A stretch of 64,000 bases of DNA from positions 1,426,001 to 1,490,000 of the forward strand of contig NZ_CP027062.1 of NCBI RefSeq assembly GCF_002966125.1, written 5' to 3'. How positions within the stretch are numbered: the first letter of the stretch is position 1; each line of letters begins with the position of its first letter. The notes beneath the pieces are model-generated. The model saw nothing but the letters and a program-made list of their open reading frames with translations. It was not told the DNA's origin and ran no database searches. Shown one piece after another: positions 55,228 to 62,269 of the stretch. Source of the stretch: Pukyongia salina (GTDB lineage Bacteria > Bacteroidota > Bacteroidia > Flavobacteriales > Flavobacteriaceae). A program made the position numbers and the translations under genes.

Positions 55228-56103
55228 ATGCGTTTTTCCTTGTGTTTTTCCCTTATCTTTTTTCTTAGCCTCGTAAATATCTGGAGCCAAGAAGATTACG
55301 AGTATCTGGGAGTTATACAATTAAACGATTCCTCCTTTATTTCGTACAAGATCGCTTTTAATGAAGAAAACGGTTTGCTAAGGGGATATTCTGTTACCGA
55401 TATGGGAGGGTCTCATGAAACCAAATCTTTTATCAGTGGATATTATGAGGCTGAAAATGACAAGATCGATTTTTACGAAAGCGGGATCCTTTATACTAAG
55501 TCGCCTTACACTCGTGATGATTTTTGCTATGTGCATTTTGAAGGGCAGCTAAAAAAACTGGATGATCGTCAAGGGATAGAAGGTGATTTTAAAGGCCTTT
55601 ACAACAATGGAGAGACCTGTATAGACGGCAGTATCAATTTACTGAACTTCAGAAAAGTACTAAAAAAGGCCAAAAAACTGGATCGCAAGATAGATCGTAC
55701 TGTGTTGGTAAGTAAGGAAAAAAGGGATAAGATCAACCTGGTGCGAGATCTGGACAGTCTCAATATGAATATAGTAAGGAAGAATGAAACCTTAAATATC
55801 TTTACTTCAAACGATACGGTAGAACTGGTTCTATTCGATGCCGGAAAGGAAGATAATGACCGTATCTCACTTTATGTAAATGATGAGGTGCTTTGGGAGG
55901 ACTATGCGGCTATGCGTTCCGAACGGAGTGAGCGTATTCCCCTGGAAAGCGAAGCCACTGCCATTAAGATCGTTGCTTTGAACAACGGAACCATTGGTGA
56001 AAACACTATAAAATTCCACATCATTCTGGAGGAAACCGTTGTGGAAAGCCTTACCAACCTGAAGGCCGGGGAAGAAGCGACCTTCATAATCAGGAAAAAA
56101 TAA
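55228..56103 (+). CDS. Secreted protein of unknown family
   Basis: I do not recognise a family. ATG 55228 gives a signal peptide (MRFSLCFSLIFFLSLVNIWSQ) and 291 aa. The N-terminal half is beta-rich (YLGVIQLNDSSFISYKIAF, GLLRGYSVTDMGGSHETKSFISGYY) with two Cys. A Lys-rich helical stretch (FRKVLKKAKKLDRKIDR) follows, then a beta-domain resembling a C2/CalX-like module (NDTVELVLFDAGKEDNDRISLYVND). It is divergent from the TM2 gene with 51 bases between starts. A terminator overlaps the stop. Confidence 0.75.
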   Translation: MRFSLCFSLIFFLSLVNIWSQEDYEYLGVIQLNDSSFISYKIAFNEENGLLRGYSVTDMGGSHETKSFISGYYEAENDKIDFYESGILYTKSPYTRDDFCYVHFEGQLKKLDDRQGIEGDFKGLYNNGETCIDGSINLLNFRKVLKKAKKLDRKIDRTVLVSKEKRDKINLVRDLDSLNMNIVRKNETLNIFTSNDTVELVLFDAGKEDNDRISLYVNDEVLWEDYAAMRSERSERIPLESEATAIKIVALNNGTIGENTIKFHIILEETVVESLTNLKAGEEATFIIRKK

Positions 56104-56130
56104 ACCCTCATCTTTCAATGAGGGTTTTTA
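56102..56130 (+). terminator. Terminator overlapping the stop of the secreted-protein gene
   Basis: AAACCCTCAT / ATGAGGGTTT with a CTTTCA loop, then TTTTT. The first arm includes the stop codon. Confidence 0.8.
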
Positions 56131-56187
56131 TGATATATGCTGAATAGGTATTTACAGAATCAGCTATAGTATAACACAGAGTTACAA

Positions 56188-57498
56188 CTAGTATCTGTAG
56201 TATTCTGGCTTATAAGGTCCTTCTACTTTAACACCTATGTATTTTGCCTGTTCTTCACGAAGTTCGGTTAATTCTACTCCGATCTTCTCAAGGTGTAATT
56301 TCGCAACTTTTTCGTCCAGGTGCTTCGGAAGCATATAAACCTTATTCTCGTATTTATCGCTATTCTTCCAAAGTTCGATCTGAGCCAGGGTCTGGTTTGT
56401 AAACGAATTACTCATCACAAAACTAGGGTGCCCCGTAGCACAGCCCAGGTTCACCAATCGGCCCTCGGCCAATAGGATGATGTCTTTACCATTTACATTA
56501 TACTTATCTACCTGAGGCTTGATCTCCACTTTTTCGTGATTGTTGTTTAACCAGGCTACATCGATCTCATTATCGAAATGCCCAATGTTACACACGATAG
56601 CCTTGTCTTTCATAGCTTCAAAATGTCTGCCCTGGATAATATCTTTATTTCCTGTGGTAGTGATAAAGATATCGGCTTTTTCAACTACTGTTTCCAGACG
56701 TTTTACTTCAAAACCGTCCATCGCAGCCTGTAACGCACAAATAGGATCGATCTCGGTTACGGTAACTATAGATCCGGCGCCACGGAAAGAAGCAGCTGTT
56801 CCTTTACCTACATCTCCATAACCACAAACCACTACGCGCTTACCAGCCAGCATCACATCGGTAGCACGACGGATCGCATCTACGGCACTCTCTTTACATC
56901 CGTATTTATTATCGAATTTAGATTTGGTAACACTATCGTTCACATTGATCGCCGGCATAACCAAAGTGCCATTTTTCATACGGTCGTATAATCTGTGAAC
57001 ACCTGTGGTTGTTTCTTCGGAAAGACCTTTGATCCCCGGAGCGAGTTCCGGATATTTATCGAATACCATGTTGGTAAGATCTCCACCGTCGTCAAGGATC
57101 ATATTAAGTGGCTTGCGCTCCTCGCCAAAGAACAAGGTTTGTTCTATACACCAGTTGAATTCCTCTTCGGTCATTCCCTTCCAGGCATAAACCGGGATAC
57201 CTGCGGCAGCAATTGCAGCGGCAGCCTGATCCTGTGTAGAGAAAATATTACAGGAGCTCCAGGTAACTTCGGCACCTAATTCTATTAGCGTTTCAATAAG
57301 AACGGCAGTTTGTATGGTCATGTGTAAACAACCTGCAATACGAGCTCCTTTAAGAGGTTGCTCATCTCTATACTCTTCACGCAGAGACATAAGACCCGGC
57401 ATTTCTGCTTCGGCCAATTCGATTTCTTTGCGTCCCCATTCGGCCAGGGAAATATCTTTTACTTTGTAGGCTACGTACGGCATTGTTTTCGTTGACAT
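56188..57498 (-). CDS. ahcY: Adenosylhomocysteinase
   Basis: AhcY splits S-adenosylhomocysteine into homocysteine and adenosine using bound NAD. The 436-aa product shows the substrate domain ([36 protein letters not shown] with the catalytic Lys/Asp) and NAD motif [17 protein letters not shown], and ends in the conserved [10 protein letters not shown]. It is divergent from the phosphopantetheinyl transferase gene. A TATTTTTG box for it lies at 57548-57555. Confidence 0.98.
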   Translation of the reverse strand: MSTKTMPYVAYKVKDISLAEWGRKEIELAEAEMPGLMSLREEYRDEQPLKGARIAGCLHMTIQTAVLIETLIELGAEVTWSSCNIFSTQDQAAAAIAAAGIPVYAWKGMTEEEFNWCIEQTLFFGEERKPLNMILDDGGDLTNMVFDKYPELAPGIKGLSEETTTGVHRLYDRMKNGTLVMPAINVNDSVTKSKFDNKYGCKESAVDAIRRATDVMLAGKRVVVCGYGDVGKGTAASFRGAGSIVTVTEIDPICALQAAMDGFEVKRLETVVEKADIFITTTGNKDIIQGRHFEAMKDKAIVCNIGHFDNEIDVAWLNNNHEKVEIKPQVDKYNVNGKDIILLAEGRLVNLGCATGHPSFVMSNSFTNQTLAQIELWKNSDKYENKVYMLPKHLDEKVAKLHLEKIGVELTELREEQAKYIGVKVEGPYKPEYYRY

Positions 57499-57547
57499 AT
57501 TAGTATCTTTGATTTAATCAATTTTTCTTCCGAAGTATTTCGGTTTG

Positions 57548-57555
57548 CAAAAATA
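57548..57555 (-). promoter_or_regulatory. TATTTTTG -7 element for ahcY
   Basis: A TAnnTTTG match on the minus strand, about 50 bases before the ahcY ATG. No TTG at the standard -33 distance. Confidence 0.45.
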
Positions 57556-57576
57556 CGTAATATCCGTTACATATTT

Positions 57577-58218
57577 ATGCCACTTTACAAAACAATAACA
57601 GTTAATGAGCAGACTAAAGTTCTCATTTGGAAGATTGAAGAAACCTTCGAACAGCTTTCCAATGGGATCGATCTTACCCAAAATTGCCGCGAAAGGGTAG
57701 ATGGCATGAAAAGTGACCTTCACCGTCGCGGATTTATGAGTATACGGCACTTACTGGCCGAAGAAGGCTATACAGATCATGATCTGTATTACGATGATAA
57801 CGGTAAGCCGCATCTTTCGGATGATAAGCATATTTCCATTACCCATTCGTTTATTTTCTCGGGTATAATTATAAGTACTTCGGAAGTGGGCATCGATATA
57901 GAAAAACAACGCCATAAGATCCTGAAGATCGCTCACAAATTCACTCCTATTGAAGAATACCGTACGTTGGCTAACGAGGATGCGATCATGCGAAAACTAA
58001 CCATGGTGTGGGGTGCGAAGGAAAGTCTTTATAAGAGCTTTGCAATGCCCGGGCTTAGTTTTTTGCAACATATATATGTAGAGGATTTCAGTTTTGACGA
58101 AATGGCGACTACAGCAAGTGTTTGTTTTAATGGTAAGCAAGAGATATATAATGTGTGGATGGATGAATTTGAAGGTTTCACCTGCGCTTATGCTTTAATT
58201 TCGGAGGCCGACGAATGA
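57577..58218 (+). CDS. 4'-phosphopantetheinyl transferase superfamily protein
   Basis: The 213-aa protein shows the Sfp/AcpS-type motifs HISITHS, VGIDIEKQR and MVWGAKESLYKSF, which bind Mg and CoA and transfer phosphopantetheine to carrier proteins. Its length suggests a Sfp-like single-chain enzyme. It overlaps the next gene by four bases (ATGA), starting a six-gene operon. Confidence 0.9.
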   Translation: MPLYKTITVNEQTKVLIWKIEETFEQLSNGIDLTQNCRERVDGMKSDLHRRGFMSIRHLLAEEGYTDHDLYYDDNGKPHLSDDKHISITHSFIFSGIIISTSEVGIDIEKQRHKILKIAHKFTPIEEYRTLANEDAIMRKLTMVWGAKESLYKSFAMPGLSFLQHIYVEDFSFDEMATTASVCFNGKQEIYNVWMDEFEGFTCAYALISEADE

Positions 58219-58922
58219 AATATCAAAATGTTTACTCCGCGATTTTGGACGCAGTGTCCTTACGGAAAAAGCTGCTGGCAATTTTGGTCGACCCCGATAA
58301 GTTCGATCTGGATCGAGTTCCTGAATTCCTTCGGAACCTACCATCCAGGACCACCCATATATTTGTGGGGGGTAGTTCTGTTCCTTTTGGTCTAACCGAA
58401 AAGGTAGTTGAGGCTATGAAGCTGTATACAGCCAAACCCATCATTTTGTTCCCCGGAGATGTGAGTCAGATCACCGCCGCGGCCGATGCTCTATTATTTC
58501 TTACGTTGTTTTCGGGGGATAATCCCGAATACCTGGTAGGACAACAGGTAAAGGCCGTAAAAATACTACGCCCTATAGATCTGGAGGTAATACCCACTGG
58601 TTATTTACTTATTGATGGGGGCATCCATTCGGCTGTTGCTGCGGTTACCAAAACTCGACCTATTCCACAGGAAGAAGTTCGTCGAATTGTTGATACTTCG
58701 GTGGCAGCTCGACTTTCAGGCAAAAAGTTAATATATCTCGAAGCGGGAAGTGGAGCACGCAATATGGTAAAACCTGAAATTATTTCCGAAGTAAAAAAAG
58801 AAATTAACCTGCCGCTCATCGTGGGCGGAGGTATCCGAACCGAAGGACAACTGGAGGCAGCCTATAATGCAGGCGCAGATATGGTTGTTATGGGTACGGC
58901 TTTCGAGAAAACCCAGGAATAA
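58215..58922 (+). CDS. Geranylgeranylglyceryl phosphate synthase (GGGPS/PcrB family)
   Basis: The 235-aa TIM-barrel prenyltransferase shows the substrate Asp segment LLAILVDPDKF, IFVGGSSVPFG, the IEAGSGA-like YLEAGSGARNMV, and the phosphate loop VGGGIRTEGQLEAAYNAGADMVVMGTAFE. It joins glycerol-1-phosphate to a polyprenyl diphosphate, the first ether-lipid step in archaea. Flavobacterial homologues of this class have been reported to make GGGP; the product's use in bacteria is unclear. Confidence 0.92.
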   Translation: MKYQNVYSAILDAVSLRKKLLAILVDPDKFDLDRVPEFLRNLPSRTTHIFVGGSSVPFGLTEKVVEAMKLYTAKPIILFPGDVSQITAAADALLFLTLFSGDNPEYLVGQQVKAVKILRPIDLEVIPTGYLLIDGGIHSAVAAVTKTRPIPQEEVRRIVDTSVAARLSGKKLIYLEAGSGARNMVKPEIISEVKKEINLPLIVGGGIRTEGQLEAAYNAGADMVVMGTAFEKTQE

Positions 58923-58930
58923 AAAAAGTA

Positions 58931-59563
58931 ATGGAGAAAATAATTGATTTCTTTCTGGAACCATATTATTCCCGGGCAACCTATCTTATCATTCTGGAAG
59001 CGATCGCTTTTGTTTTCGGGATCGCCAGTGTGATCTACGCCAAAAACCGAAACATCCTTGTCTACCCAACCGGGCTTATTGCCACCACGATCACTGTGTA
59101 TCTGTTCCTGTACGACGAACTCATGGGCGATATGATGATGAATTTCTATTATTCTGTGATGAGTATCTATGGCTGGTGGAACTGGGCAAGAAAAAAGAAT
59201 GGCAGTCCCGTAGTACCGGTTTCGCGTACCAATAAAAAGGAAAAATTTATCGGCTTTGGGATGTTCGTCCTTACCATGTTGGTTACCTATATAGTCTACA
59301 AGGCCTATGGCAGCGTTATAGAGTTCACCAATTATATAGATATTTTTACTTCAGGCCTTTTCTTTACCGCTATGTGGTTTATGGCGAACAAGAAACTTGA
59401 GAACTGGACCTTGTGGATTATTGCCGATATCATTACAGTACCGCTATATGCTTATAGAGGATGGGGGATGCTTTCATTACAATACCTTATTTTTACCATC
59501 CTTGCCGTTCAAGGATATATCGCATGGAAGAAACACTTAAACAACAACCTTCAAACTGCATAA
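58931..59563 (+). CDS. PnuC-family vitamin transporter (PnuC or PnuT)
   Basis: The 210-aa membrane protein has seven hydrophobic segments and the PnuC fold signatures (FVFGIASVIYAKNRNILVYPTG, YYSVMSIYGWWNWARK). The binding-site motif reads W159-T-L-W162-I-I-A-D166, i.e. WxxWxxxD. As I recall, nicotinamide riboside-type PnuC proteins have Asn at the last position and thiamine-type PnuT proteins Asp. The next gene (NadR-like kinase) argues for nicotinamide riboside, while the nearby TPP riboswitch-receptor unit and the Asp argue for thiamine. Confidence 0.9.
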   Translation: MEKIIDFFLEPYYSRATYLIILEAIAFVFGIASVIYAKNRNILVYPTGLIATTITVYLFLYDELMGDMMMNFYYSVMSIYGWWNWARKKNGSPVVPVSRTNKKEKFIGFGMFVLTMLVTYIVYKAYGSVIEFTNYIDIFTSGLFFTAMWFMANKKLENWTLWIIADIITVPLYAYRGWGMLSLQYLIFTILAVQGYIAWKKHLNNNLQTA

Positions 59564-60087
59564 AGATAGTTCTGTTTGGCCCCGAATCTACGGGGAAAAC
59601 AACACTGGCCAGAGAACTAGCCGCTCATTTTGGCACAGAATGGGTTCCCGAATATATGCGCGAATACGCTCAGGCAAAATGGGATGGTCGAAAGGAGAAG
59701 GTAGACCGCGATGACCTTCTGCCCATGGCAGCCGGACAAATGGCGATGGAAAACCTTAGATCCCGAACGGCGAAACAATTTCTTTTTTGTGATACAGATC
59801 TTAGGGAATTGAAGGTCTACTCTCAATATTATTTTGATGGCTATTGCCCGGAAGAATTAATAAATGCAGTAAAGACCAATCATTACGATCTTTATTTGCT
59901 TACCGATATCGATACCCCCTGGGAAGGAGACGATTTACGTGACAGGCCTCAAGATAGAATCACCTTATTTCGTATTTTTGAAAACGAATTAAAAGAGAAC
60001 AGCCTACCTTACGCGCTTATAAGCGGCAATAAGGCTGAGCGATTGAAAAAAGCAATTGAACTAACCGAAAAACTAGAAGGCCGGTAA
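59524..60087 (+). CDS. NadR-like kinase (AAA ATPase, nucleoside kinase domain)
   Basis: ATG 59524 gives 187 aa (MEETLKQQPSN) and a 40-base overlap with the transporter. It has a P-loop VLFGPESTGKTTLAREL, WVPEYMREYAQ and LFCDTDLRELKVYSQYYF, matching the ribosylnicotinamide kinase half of NadR without the adenylyltransferase half. It traps the imported vitamin by phosphorylation. The overlap with the transporter makes joint function likely. If the transporter carries thiamine, this could be a thiamine-type kinase instead. Confidence 0.85.
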   Translation: MEETLKQQPSNCIKIVLFGPESTGKTTLARELAAHFGTEWVPEYMREYAQAKWDGRKEKVDRDDLLPMAAGQMAMENLRSRTAKQFLFCDTDLRELKVYSQYYFDGYCPEELINAVKTNHYDLYLLTDIDTPWEGDDLRDRPQDRITLFRIFENELKENSLPYALISGNKAERLKKAIELTEKLEGR

Positions 60088-61616
60088 TGCTAACTAAAAA
60101 GGATCTTCAACAAATAAAGGAGCACGGCCTTTCCCTGCAATCAATTTACAATCAATTAGAGATCTTCTCCCTGGGGATTCCGGCGGTGGATATAGTAACA
60201 GCTGCTTCGGTAGGTAATGGTATAGAGGTAATTCCCGAAAGCAGTCATCAGAAACTTGTAGATCTGTACGAAACATCAAAAGACAAGCTCGACATCGTAA
60301 AGTTTGTTCCTGCCTCCGGGGCGGCTACGCGAATGTTCGATTTCTTGCACAAATTCCTGGAAGAATACGATCCCGAAACCGAGACCCTCAACAAATACCT
60401 GAAACGAGTTCCTTCGTTCGCCCTGGAAACCTTTATGGATCACATGAAGGAATTCGCTTTTATAAATGATGTACGGCGTAAGATAAGGGAGCACTATCCG
60501 GATTATAAGAAGAGCAATAAAGGGCAGCGAATGTACTGGCTGGTGAAGATGATGCTGGAACCGGAAGGGCTTAATTTTTCGGATCTTCCCAAGGGGCTTA
60601 TTCCGTTTCATAAATACGCAAAATATTACACTACTGCCTTCGAAGAACAATTATATGAAGCTGCTTTCTATGCGGCGACTCGTGATGATGCCTATTTGCA
60701 TTTTACTTTTTCTGAAAAGCATGTACCTTATTTTAAGGAGGAATTCGAAACGGTTCGAAACAGGGTAAGTAAAAAAACAAAGACCGAGTTCCATATTTCC
60801 TATTCTTTTCAGAAACCCGAAACAGATACCATCGCAGTAACCCTGGACAATGTACCCTTGCGTGATGCAGATAGTAACGTGGTCTTTCGGCCTTCCGGGC
60901 ATGGGGCACTGCTTTCAAATTTAAATGAGGTAGACTCTGATATTATATTTATAAAGAATATCGACAATGTAGTGGCCGAAGAATATGTGGAGAATATCTC
61001 GTATTATAAAAAGCTGCTTGCAGGAAAATTACTTTGGCTTCAGAAGAAAGTTTTCGGATATCTGAATATACTCGAACAGGAGGAAGTTGAAGAATCCACC
61101 ATAAAGGATATTAGAAGTTTTCTTTGGAATGAATTAAGTATTAAGGATATTCCAATGGATCAGGATAAACTTTTCATGGTTCTTAACCGGCCCATTCGTG
61201 TGTGTGGAGTTGTAAAGAATACAGGGGCTCCGGGTGGCGGTCCATTTTGGGTAAAAGACCAGGACGAAACCATAAGCCTCCAGATCGTGGAGAAATCTCA
61301 GATCGATATGGAGAATCCTCATATGCAAACCATTGTAAACGACGCAACGCATTTCAACCCGGTAGATATAGTATGCGGGGTACGTGACTTTCGTGGTAAA
61401 AAATTCGATCTTATGTTATTTAGCGATCCCCGTAGCGGGATCATCACCAAGAAAACGGTGGGCGGTGTTACTGTAAAAGCATTGGAACTTCCTGGATTAT
61501 GGAATGGGGGAATGGCAAAATGGAATACTGCTTTTGTTGAGGTTCCTCTGGACACCTTTAATCCGGTTAAATCTGTAAACGACCTGTTAAACAGAGAACA
61601 TCGTCCCAACGCCTGA
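60087..61616 (+). CDS. DUF4301 family protein
   Basis: The 509-aa cytoplasmic protein matches DUF4301 (FVPASGAATRMFDFLHKFLEEY, FRPSGHGALLSNLNEVDSDIIFIKNIDNV, VCGVVKNTGAPGGGPFWVKD). The GAATRM and HGALL-x-N-L-N motifs recall sugar-phosphate nucleotidyltransferases, so a nucleotide-sugar or NTP-transferase fold is possible. It overlaps both neighbours by one base. Function unproven. Confidence 0.9.
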   Translation: MLTKKDLQQIKEHGLSLQSIYNQLEIFSLGIPAVDIVTAASVGNGIEVIPESSHQKLVDLYETSKDKLDIVKFVPASGAATRMFDFLHKFLEEYDPETETLNKYLKRVPSFALETFMDHMKEFAFINDVRRKIREHYPDYKKSNKGQRMYWLVKMMLEPEGLNFSDLPKGLIPFHKYAKYYTTAFEEQLYEAAFYAATRDDAYLHFTFSEKHVPYFKEEFETVRNRVSKKTKTEFHISYSFQKPETDTIAVTLDNVPLRDADSNVVFRPSGHGALLSNLNEVDSDIIFIKNIDNVVAEEYVENISYYKKLLAGKLLWLQKKVFGYLNILEQEEVEESTIKDIRSFLWNELSIKDIPMDQDKLFMVLNRPIRVCGVVKNTGAPGGGPFWVKDQDETISLQIVEKSQIDMENPHMQTIVNDATHFNPVDIVCGVRDFRGKKFDLMLFSDPRSGIITKKTVGGVTVKALELPGLWNGGMAKWNTAFVEVPLDTFNPVKSVNDLLNREHRPNA

Positions 61617-62020
61617 TGGATGCAGAGCAACTCATAAAAGAACTTCAGTTTAAGGCGGTGCGTAGTAGTGGGCCGGGGGGACAACACGTAAATAAGACTT
61701 CCTCTAAGGTGGAAGCGCATTTTCATTTAGAGCAATCGGAAGCACTTTCGGAAGAAGAAAAGATCCGTCTCGCTAAAAAGCTGGAAAACAGGATCAATAC
61801 AGACGGGTTTATAGTTATGCAATGTGGAGAAACCAGATCCCAGCATCGAAACAAGACGCTGGTAATCGATAGACTGCTCTCCTTGTTAACTGAGAACCTG
61901 AAAGTAAAAAAGAAACGCAAAAAATCTAAACCTTCCCGGGCAGCCATCGAAAAACGACTTAAAAAAAAGAAACAACAGGCGATGAAAAAGTCGAATAGGA
62001 AACCTCCCAATATTGAATAA
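61616..62020 (+). CDS. arfB: Alternative ribosome-rescue peptidyl-tRNA hydrolase ArfB
   Basis: The 134-aa protein has the class I release-factor GGQ motif (SGPGGQHVNKTSSKVEAHF) and a basic C-terminal tail (KKKRKKSKPSRAAIEKRLKKKKQQAMKKSNRK) that enters the empty mRNA channel. It hydrolyses peptidyl-tRNA on stalled ribosomes. It overlaps the DUF4301 stop by one base and ends the operon. Confidence 0.95.
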   Translation: MDAEQLIKELQFKAVRSSGPGGQHVNKTSSKVEAHFHLEQSEALSEEEKIRLAKKLENRINTDGFIVMQCGETRSQHRNKTLVIDRLLSLLTENLKVKKKRKKSKPSRAAIEKRLKKKKQQAMKKSNRKPPNIE

Positions 62021-62025
62021 TTGCC

Positions 62026-62033
62026 TAAATTTG
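62026..62033 (+). promoter_or_regulatory. TAAATTTG -7 element before the TPP riboswitch
   Basis: A TAnnTTTG match just after arfB, with the aptamer starting about 15 bases downstream. This gives an RNA beginning right at the riboswitch. No clear -33 element. Confidence 0.55.
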
Positions 62034-62042
62034 CATTACATC

Positions 62043-62152
62043 TCTAAGGGGTGCTTTTCCCGAGTTAGGTTTTAAATTTTATAAAAAATAATTCTGGTTA
62101 GGCTGAGATCATACCCGTTGAACCTGGGCAGGTAATGCTGCCGAGGGAATAA
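62043..62152 (+). ncRNA. TPP riboswitch (THI element) aptamer
   Basis: Core motifs in order: AGGGGTGC (62047-62054), GGCTGAGATCATACCC (62101-62116), GAACCTG, CAGGTAATGCTGCC and GAGGGAA. These are the P2, P4/P5 and pyrimidine- and pyrophosphate-sensing segments of the thiamine pyrophosphate aptamer. The P3 side holds an AT-rich insert of about 45 bases. It lies upstream of a TonB-dependent receptor gene, as in known thiamine-regulated receptors of Bacteroidota. Confidence 0.95.
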
Positions 62153-62170
62153 GAACCGGTAACGGTTCTT
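62151..62170 (+). promoter_or_regulatory. Hairpin between TPP aptamer and terminator
   Basis: AAGAACCG-GTAA-CGGTTCTT is a perfect 8-bp stem with a GNRA-like tetraloop directly after the aptamer. It may be part of the expression platform. Confidence 0.6.
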
Positions 62171-62179
62171 TCAATGTAC

Positions 62180-62212
62180 CCCTGTTAGATCAAAGATCTA
62201 ATGGGTTTTTTT
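62180..62212 (+). terminator. Riboswitch-controlled terminator
   Basis: CCCCTGTTAGATC / GATCTAATGGG with an AAA loop, then TTTTTTT. Its 5' edge ACCCCT (62178-62183) can pair with AGGGGT of aptamer stem P2 (62047-62052), a ready antiterminator when TPP is absent. Confidence 0.85.
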
Positions 62213-62269
62213 ATGTTTAATAATCAGCAAGAATAACAGCCCCTTTTATTCGTATAAAAAATCTTACGA

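Noticed and set aside
59461-59523. Upstream ATG for the NadR-like kinase
   Set aside because: It would overlap the transporter by 103 bases and add 21 unlike residues; ATG 59524 gives the expected P-loop position.
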